From Desulfobacteraceae bacterium (GTDB lineage Bacteria; Desulfobacterota; Desulfobacteria; Desulfobacterales; JAABSP01), in contig JAABTE010000139.1 of the NCBI GenBank assembly GCA_011390035.1, positions 1-6,796 of the forward strand: 6,796 nt of DNA, in the 5' to 3' direction. Made by a program: the position numbers and the translations under genes. Below, one piece after another: positions 1-4,830 of the stretch (its first letter is position 1; every line of letters begins with the position of its first letter). The notes beneath the pieces were generated by a model that saw only the letters and a program-made list of their open reading frames with translations, searched no databases and was not told the DNA's origin.

Positions 1-1567
1 TTTCGTAGGAAAAGGTGGCGCCTTCCGTAGCATAGTAGGCGGTGGGCCGGCCGACCATCGAGGCGGACAGAACATAGTCATTGAGAGAAAGGTCGAGCCC
101 CGTGATCTTGAAATATCCATTGGCGTCCGCGTAGGCGCCGTAGCCCTCGCCGCTCTGGTAGGACTCGGCGGACACCCATACATCGCCATCCGGCGCCGCG
201 CCGTCGATTTTGACATAGCCCTCGATGGCGCCGCCGGCGACATAGCCGATAAGGGAGATGGCGATGGTCTGATCCGACAGGGTCAGATCGATGAGGTCGG
301 CCGACGCCCCGTCCGCCTTGCGGTTATAGTAAAGAACCGGATATCCCTCGGCCTCGAACGAGATGATGTAATCGGCCGCCGGCGGCAGATTGCTCAGTGT
401 GAAGGCGCCGCTCTCGTCGGTATAAGCAAAGTCGAATCCGCCCGTCTGGGCGGACCAGGCATCCACATACGTCCATGTTACCGGGTTGCCGGCGCCGTCC
501 TTGATGACGCCGGATATGGCGCGGCCGGCGGTCAGGGAGAAGTTGATGCCGGTCTCGCCTGTGGCCACCTTTCTCCCATAGTTCTGGATGGCGTAGGCGT
601 CGGGGTAGGCGGTCACCTCGTAGCCTTCGGCGGCGGCATTGGCCGCATCCACGATCACCAGCCCGGAGATCTCATAATCTCCGTTTTCATTGGTGATGTC
701 GAAGGAGTAGGTTCCATGATAGTCGGACCATGCCTCCACCCAGACGCCGGCCAGGCCGTTGCCGGCCGGCCCCGTCACCCGCCCGATGATGGACCCGCCC
801 TGGGTGAAATCGGCGATGATGTCGATACTGGACAGATGCGCGGGGCTTGAAAGACTGACGATTGTCGCGTCCGAATAGGAAAGGGTGCTGCCGGTGGGCA
901 CATAGGCGCCCACCGCCTCGCCGTCCGGTATCCGGTAAAAGAACTCACCGTTGTTGTTTCCATCGTTTACCCAGGCGGACACCCGGTAGTCATCGGCCGG
1001 ATAAAGGCTTTCGAAAACATAAGCGCCATTCTGGTCCGCCTGAATCTCATAGTAGTAAAAATGATTATAGGTTTGATACAATTGATCCGAGTTGACGTAT
1101 AGCCAGGCATAGGGAACCGGATCGCCCGCGGCGTTTTTCACCGTGCCGGAGAGGCTGTTGACCGCCGTTTTCGGCTTAAGGTAAAAATCGAAGTTCAACG
1201 CCGGCTCTCCCGCATTAAAAGCGAGGAGATCGGCCAGATCCCATGTGGGCTGCCCGTAATAATACTGGGTGGCGTGTTGGGTGTCCGCGGGAACCACTTC
1301 GATGGCCACATCCGTTCCGTCCGGAATGGCCGTCAGATAGTAAGCCCCATTCGCGTCCGTATAAACCGTCAAGAGCAGATCATTGATATCCCAGTAATTG
1401 TACACATTGACCTCGGCCCCCACCATCGGCTCAAGGGAGTACTGGCTGTAGACATTCCCGTACATCTCTCCGGCGATGGCCGTGGGAATGAGAATAGACC
1501 CCAATAAGGCCGTTATCAGGGCGCATAAAAGCGCTGTCCTTTTTATTTGATGTGTTCCGATATTCAT
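1..1567 (-). CDS. Secreted multi-module carboxypeptidase-regulatory/Cna-B-like surface protein, C-terminus beyond window
   Basis: The frame is open from ATG at 1567 to the left edge without a stop (522 complete codons), so the C-terminus is missing. The start is set by a strong Shine-Dalgarno 5 nt upstream. Residues 1-32 form a signal peptide: His/Lys/Arg n-region, hydrophobic stretch 11-28, and an AIA site before Gly33. Its one Cys (15) is mid-helix, so this is not a lipobox. The rest is a chain of prealbumin-like beta-sandwich modules starting near residues 33, 140, 261, 352 and 448. Each has a G-x-V opening, an inner G-x-P or GLAG turn, a D-x-(N/S)-G-x-(Y/F) motif (for example TDANGAYYL, TNENGDYEI, TDESGAFTL, ADANGYFKI) and a late aromatic YY/YNR patch. 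The protein is rich in Tyr and Asp. Such modules are structural or binding domains of secreted and surface proteins; no catalytic motif is visible. It lies 60 nt behind the TPS gene and is probably co-transcribed with it. The substrate or partner is unknown, and a catalytic or anchoring domain could follow off-window. Confidence 0.85.
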   Translation of the reverse strand, partial: MNIGTHQIKRTALLCALITALLGSILIPTAIAGEMYGNVYSQYSLEPMVGAEVNVYNYWDINDLLLTVYTDANGAYYLTAIPDGTDVAIEVVPADTQHATQYYYGQPTWDLADLLAFNAGEPALNFDFYLKPKTAVNSLSGTVKNAAGDPVPYAWLYVNSDQLYQTYNHFYYYEIQADQNGAYVFESLYPADDYRVSAWVNDGNNNGEFFYRIPDGEAVGAYVPTGSTLSYSDATIVSLSSPAHLSSIDIIADFTQGGSIIGRVTGPAGNGLAGVWVEAWSDYHGTYSFDITNENGDYEISGLVIVDAANAAAEGYEVTAYPDAYAIQNYGRKVATGETGINFSLTAGRAISGVIKDGAGNPVTWTYVDAWSAQTGGFDFAYTDESGAFTLSNLPPAADYIISFEAEGYPVLYYNRKADGASADLIDLTLSDQTIAISLIGYVAGGAIEGYVKIDGAAPDGDVWVSAESYQSGEGYGAYADANGYFKITGLDLSLNDYVLSASMVGRPTAYYATEGATFSYE

Positions 1568-1572
1568 GATTT

Positions 1573-1579
1573 CCTCCTT
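1573..1579 (-). promoter_or_regulatory. Strong ribosome binding site for the modular surface protein
   Basis: The minus strand reads AAGGAGG, 5 nt before ATG at 1567. This near-perfect anti-Shine-Dalgarno match fixes the start codon. The rest of the 60-nt gap to the TPS gene stop (1568-1627) is AT-rich, with only a 4-bp GCCC/GGGC hairpin (1587-1602) and no T-run. It therefore lacks a convincing terminator and supports co-transcription of the two genes. Confidence 0.8.
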
Positions 1580-1627
1580 AAATTACGCCCATGAGTCGGG
1601 GCAACAAATCGATTGATATGATATATG

Positions 1628-4519
1628 TCATGGCGCCGCCAGCCAATCATCCACCGGCGAAGGCACGCCCTTTCTCTCCGCGAGGATAAAACGGCTCGCG
1701 TCCTCAAGGTACCGCTCGGCGCAGGATTTGGCGATCCAGCGGCCCGCGTCCATGTATTGATTCGGCAGAACAGCCAGCAGAGAACTGATGTCGGTGATGG
1801 GTGAATCATTGAAGATCATGCCGTCGATGCCCAGGGTGGAGGAAGCCGACACAACGCTGTCGAGGGATGCGATGAACACATCCGAAATGATATGGATGTT
1901 GCCGCCCCGCCCCTCGTATGCCTTGGCGATGATCTGGCCATTTCGCAGCAGCAGGACCCCGGCGGTGGCGTCGATGTCGCCGCCGCTGGCCGCGCCGAAC
2001 TGGACGCTGGTGGTGATCATGCCGTCCCGGATGTCCAGCCGGCCGCCGGCGGTCACGGCCATTCTTCCGCCGCCGGCATTTCCGGCCTCGGTGGTGATGG
2101 CGCCGCCGGAGCCGATGGTGATGTCGCCGGCCGCCTCCACCGTCACGGTGCCTGCGTCTCCGGCCACGCCGGGATTTACGCTGGCAGACGAGATGGCCGC
2201 GCCGTCCTTGATGACGAGCTGGCCCACCCGCGCACGGGCGTCTCCGGCACGCCCGGCGCCGGCAGTTTCCGTGGTGATTTTGGTGCCGGCATCGGTCAGG
2301 AACAGGGTGTCGGCGGCAATATCAATGGCGCCGCCGGCACCCCCGGCGCCGATGTTGACGCTCTCCGATGAGATGACGCCCCCCGATTCCATTTCGATGC
2401 CTTCGGCGGTTATGGCGATGGTGCCGGCGGCCCCCGGCCCCAGGGTGCCGCTGGTGATGGACGCGCCGTCGGTGATGCTCAGATGGCCCGCAGTCACGCT
2501 GATCTGCCCGCCGTCACCTGCACCGGCATCAAGGCTCTCGGATCGGGCATCAATGCCGCTGACCCGGACCTCGCTTGGCATCGCGTCGGAATCGGGTTCC
2601 GAAAGGGTGACGCGATGGACGCCGTCGAGGGTGATGACATCCGCCGTCACCGTTATGGCCCCTCCCATGCCCGGCCCACGGGTGCTGGCGGTGACGCCGC
2701 CGCCGTCGGAAAAGATCACCATCGGGGCAAAGATGCGGATGTCTCCCGCGTCGCCGGCCTCAGGGTTGGTCCCCTCGGCGGTGGTAAAGGCCCGGCTGGC
2801 CTCGCCCGCCTCGTTCACGCCGGAAAACGTCACGGATCGGGTGGCGGCAATGTGGATGTCGCCGCCGGCCCCGTCCGCCGAACCGCCGGAACCCAGGTCC
2901 GTCGATTCGCTGCGAATCCGTCCGCCGTTTACAAAACGGATAACCGCCCCATTCAGCGATACGGTGCCTCCGGCGCCGGCATCCGGCCCCTCGCCGTGGA
3001 TGGCGCCTGCGAAAATCTGACTGTTGTCCACCGTGATCGCGGCGGCGGGGGCGCCGTCGAGGCCGGTGATTTCCACGGCACCGCCGGTTCCGCCGCCGTA
3101 GTAGGTGTCGGAGTTGATCTTGGCGTCAGCGGTCATTGAAAAATCGGGGGTTTCGATGCGCACCGTGCCGCCATCGCCCGCCGCGGCCCCTTCCCCCAGC
3201 GCTCCCGTGAAGACGCGGGCGTCTCCGGAAAGCGTCACCGACTCGGCGCCGCGCAGCATGACCCAGCCGCCGTCGGCGGTGCCGTAGCTGTCGCTGGAGA
3301 CCGTGCTGCCTGAAGAAATGACGATATTCCCGGATTCGATGGTCACATTCCCCGCCCTGCCCGCCGAATCATCACCGCTTTCGGTGATCACCCGCGTGTC
3401 GGCGAACACCTGGCTGTCATTGTTAATTTTCACGAAGTCATCGCCCCGTATAACAATGCTCCCCCCCGCGCCCGATTCCCAGGTATCGCTGTACAGATAC
3501 CCGCTTGAAATGGTCACGGTGTCCGCGGCGATATCGATGCCCCGGCCGTCAGCCGCGCCGTAGTTGTCCGTTTCGATGCTGCTGTTTTCACAAACGAATT
3601 GCCCGGCCCGTATCCGGATCTGGCCGCCGCCGTCGCCGCTGGTCAACACCCGGGCGTTGTCGGTCAGGGCGACGGGGCCTCCCGCCGGCATGGCCCGGCC
3701 GGCTATGGCGGCTCCGTCCAGCCCCGTTTCGCCGGGGCCGGCCACGGCGGAAAGGCCGATGAGGCCGCCCTCCGCGGTCAGGTTGCCCATGCCCGGATAA
3801 TTTTCCACATAGATGCCTTCCACCCGGACTTCACCTGCAACGGCCGCAAGGGTCTTTCCAGGCGCAACGGACAAGCCGGCCCTAGCGTAAGGATCGGCGG
3901 TATCGTCCAGCCGCGCCCCCTCAAAGACCACGGGCGCCGCCCCGGCGTCAAGAAAGCCGAAGGCCGCCGGCGGCGCGGCGGACAGCACCTCCCCGTCCAT
4001 TGGCCGGCTGTAAATCCGCTCGCCGTCTTCCATGCCCAGGTAATCGGCGGTACTCACATAAAAAGAGCCACCCAGGTTCAAGGCGGCCTCGGCGCCGAAG
4101 ATCACGCCGGCCGGATTGAGCAGGAACAGATTGGCCCCGGCGATCCCGCCCCCGTCGGTCAGGGTGGCAGTCAGCGTACCATCCACCCGGGAGCCGCCGC
4201 CGGTGACTCGGGCGACAATGTTCTCCACGCCGCCGCCCACCCGGAAATCGGCCGTCTCTCCGGCGCCGATATCAAATTTTTTAAGACTGTGAAAAAGATT
4301 CGAGCCCGCCCGGGCGCCGTGGGTCTCCAGGATTTCGTAATAGGGGCCGGCGATGTCGAGGGGGCCGGCGCCGCCCATGGTGCCGTCCAGAGAGACTCCG
4401 GACTCGGCGGCGGCGGGGGCGGTCATAGCCAGAATCAGCCAGAAAAAGAGCGGCAAAAACCAGGCGTTGACAAAGATGGCTGGCGAAGCGGACATGGGGG
4501 GGGCGGGGCGTGTCTTCAT
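1628..4519 (-). CDS. Two-partner-secretion (TpsA) exoprotein, filamentous-haemagglutinin-type beta-helix
   Basis: 963 aa, complete. Residues 1-38 are a signal peptide (Lys/Arg near the start, hydrophobic 17-33, cleavage after APAAA before Glu39). Residues about 40-175 match the haemagglutination-activity/TPS domain: NLFHSLKKFDI (74-84), a VENIVARVTGG segment (98-108), LFLLNPAGVIFG (131-142, the NPNG-type motif) and GGSFYVSTADYL (150-161). In this family the domain is recognised by a TpsB outer-membrane pore, which exports the protein and seeds folding. From about 220 to 890 it is a Gly/Ala/Asp-rich right-handed beta-helix, with very regular coils in 668-872. The tail (RWIAKSCAERYLEDASRF and following) resembles the short conserved C-terminus of cyanobacterial-type TpsA proteins. 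There is no autotransporter barrel and no sortase motif. The only cysteines are 310 and 933. ATG at 4519 is chosen because GAGG lies 9 nt upstream (4529-4532); the in-frame ATG at codon 9 has only a C-run before it. The likely role is adhesin or matrix protein; the ligand is unknown. No TpsB is in view. Confidence 0.9.
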   Translation of the reverse strand: MKTRPAPPMSASPAIFVNAWFLPLFFWLILAMTAPAAAESGVSLDGTMGGAGPLDIAGPYYEILETHGARAGSNLFHSLKKFDIGAGETADFRVGGGVENIVARVTGGGSRVDGTLTATLTDGGGIAGANLFLLNPAGVIFGAEAALNLGGSFYVSTADYLGMEDGERIYSRPMDGEVLSAAPPAAFGFLDAGAAPVVFEGARLDDTADPYARAGLSVAPGKTLAAVAGEVRVEGIYVENYPGMGNLTAEGGLIGLSAVAGPGETGLDGAAIAGRAMPAGGPVALTDNARVLTSGDGGGQIRIRAGQFVCENSSIETDNYGAADGRGIDIAADTVTISSGYLYSDTWESGAGGSIVIRGDDFVKINNDSQVFADTRVITESGDDSAGRAGNVTIESGNIVISSGSTVSSDSYGTADGGWVMLRGAESVTLSGDARVFTGALGEGAAAGDGGTVRIETPDFSMTADAKINSDTYYGGGTGGAVEITGLDGAPAAAITVDNSQIFAGAIHGEGPDAGAGGTVSLNGAVIRFVNGGRIRSESTDLGSGGSADGAGGDIHIAATRSVTFSGVNEAGEASRAFTTAEGTNPEAGDAGDIRIFAPMVIFSDGGGVTASTRGPGMGGAITVTADVITLDGVHRVTLSEPDSDAMPSEVRVSGIDARSESLDAGAGDGGQISVTAGHLSITDGASITSGTLGPGAAGTIAITAEGIEMESGGVISSESVNIGAGGAGGAIDIAADTLFLTDAGTKITTETAGAGRAGDARARVGQLVIKDGAAISSASVNPGVAGDAGTVTVEAAGDITIGSGGAITTEAGNAGGGRMAVTAGGRLDIRDGMITTSVQFGAASGGDIDATAGVLLLRNGQIIAKAYEGRGGNIHIISDVFIASLDSVVSASSTLGIDGMIFNDSPITDISSLLAVLPNQYMDAGRWIAKSCAERYLEDASRFILAERKGVPSPVDDWLAAP
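1904..2518 (-). repeat. Seven tandem beta-helix coil repeats within the TPS exoprotein
   Basis: Residues 668-872 break into about seven units of 26-31 aa, starting near 668, 699, 730, 761, 790, 818 and 847. The shared pattern is G-G-x-I-x-(I/V)-x-A, then a hydrophobic strand and a DG or SG turn. After it comes an (A/G)-x-I-(S/T)-(S/T) strand and a Gly/Ala-rich linker ending in GG or AG. Examples are GASITS, GGVISS, GTKITT, GAAISS, GGAITT and GMITTS. The short Ser/Thr strand recurring at the same place implies a Ser/Thr ladder on one face of the helix. The DNA copies are diverged, so this is a protein repeat and not a recent tandem duplication. Confidence 0.75.
4496..4503 (-). repeat. C8 homopolymer in codons 6-8 of the TPS exoprotein gene
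   Basis: The coding strand reads ATG AAG ACA CGC CCC GCC CCC CCC ATG, giving eight consecutive C bases directly before a second in-frame ATG (codon 9). A one-base slip would shift the frame of translation started at codon 1. Initiation at codon 9 would be unaffected but would lose the Lys/Arg n-region of the signal peptide and lacks its own Shine-Dalgarno. The tract is certain; a switching role is inference. Confidence 0.6.
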
Positions 4520-4632
4520 GTTCCCAATCCTCGTTTATGCGGATGGCGCGGTATTTTGAGTGTGTCCCTTTTGTCGGACGGCACCGGCCGGCCGGGCTTT
4601 TTGGCCAAGGGAATGACGGTGTTGCGCTTTGG

Positions 4633-4691
4633 ATCGGATGGGAAGCGGCCGGAGGGCGCCGGCGGCCGCCGCCGAGCGGTTCCCGTCCGAT
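4633..4691 (-). promoter_or_regulatory. Long GC-rich leader hairpin with competing arm upstream of the TPS gene
   Basis: ATCGGATGGGAA (4633-4644) and TTCCCGTCCGAT (4680-4691) form an inverted repeat with 11 of 12 positions paired and one mismatch. It encloses 35 nt of very GC-rich sequence with its own 12-bp palindrome (4660-4671). The promoter-proximal arm can alternatively pair perfectly over 8 bp (4683-4690) with TCGGACGG at 4574-4581, nearer the start codon. In a minus-strand transcript the two pairings exclude each other. The complementarity is read directly; folding in vivo and any regulatory role are inferred. Confidence 0.4.
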
Positions 4692-4752
4692 TCTTAATAT
4701 ATCTTACAGTTGGAAAAAAAAATCAACTCCATTTGCACCTATTCTTGCAGAA

Positions 4753-4768
4753 AGCAAAATTGGTGCCT
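4753..4768 (-). promoter_or_regulatory. Candidate sigma-54 (-24/-12) promoter for the TPS exoprotein operon
   Basis: The minus strand reads AGGCAC-CAATT-TTGCT. The known sigma-54 consensus is TGGCAC, five bases, then TTGC(A/T); only the first T differs and the spacing is exact. Transcription would start near 4742, giving a leader of about 223 nt before ATG 4519. It lies between the two genes and points at the TPS gene. Sigma-54 promoters need an enhancer-binding activator; its site would lie to the right, in or near the protease 3' end, and I could not identify it. Confidence 0.55.
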
Positions 4769-4791
4769 GCATAGAGCAGGCATGGTGCCTG
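4761..4791. repeat. 9-bp direct repeat with interposed complementary heptamer
   Basis: TGGTGCCTG occurs at 4761-4769 and again at 4783-4791 (22-bp period). Between them GCAGGCA (4776-4782) can pair with either copy: TGCCTGC at 4764-4770 (7 bp, 5-nt loop) or TGCCTG at 4786-4791 (6 bp, 3-nt loop). The left copy contains the -24 element of the sigma-54 candidate. The right copy gives a second, poorer -24/-12-like spacing (GGCAC, five bases, CTGC). Read as minus-strand RNA, the 7-bp stem lies 49 nt after the protease stop and could be a weak terminator, but the following T-run is poor (CCAATTTTGC). Confidence 0.45.
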
Positions 4792-4830
4792 ATCATCAAG
4801 CGGCCCGGTGCGGCCAGGCCGGGAAAGAGA

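Larger units (their letters stand above)
4520..4830. other. 311-nt non-coding region between protease and TPS exoprotein genes
   Basis: I see no credible gene here; frames crossing it are antisense or shifted shadows of the flanking genes. The protease-proximal part (about 4695-4800) is AT-richer than its surroundings and holds a 9-bp direct repeat, a sigma-54-like promoter, an A9 run (4714-4722) and a weak sigma-70-like pair. That pair is TTGATT at 4726-4721 and TATATT at 4701-4696 on the minus strand, with a long 19-bp spacer. The TPS-proximal part (4520-4691) is GC-rich and structured, with perfect palindromes at 4584-4595 and 4660-4671 and a long imperfect hairpin at 4633-4691. It would be the 5' leader of the TPS transcript. 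No riboswitch class was recognised. Confidence 0.7.

Noticed and set aside
1788..3020. Long open frame of 410 codons on the plus strand
   Set aside because: It lies wholly antisense to the TPS exoprotein gene, its Pro/Ala/Ser/Met-rich composition is what the complement of a Gly/Ala-rich GC-rich gene gives, and no domain is recognisable.
3461..3467. G7 run (coding strand) inside the TPS gene as another slippage site
   Set aside because: It is mid-gene, encodes an ordinary Gly-Gly turn in the beta-helix, and is flanked by GC-rich Gly/Ala codons; chance is sufficient explanation.
4584..4595. Perfect 12-bp CCGGCC palindrome followed by GCTTTTT as a plus-strand terminator
   Set aside because: There is no plus-strand gene for it to end, and a perfect palindrome leaves no loop; it is noted only as part of the structured leader.
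4520..4742. Cyclic-di-GMP (GEMM) riboswitch in the TPS leader
   Set aside because: Considered because adhesin genes often carry one, and AAAGC-like strings occur; the conserved GEMM core and its paired helices could not be found.
3599..4774. Plus-strand open frame of 391 codons spanning the TPS N-terminus and the gap
   Set aside because: It is antisense to the well-supported TPS domain, with low-complexity Gly/Arg/His composition and no motif; long chance frames are expected at this GC content.
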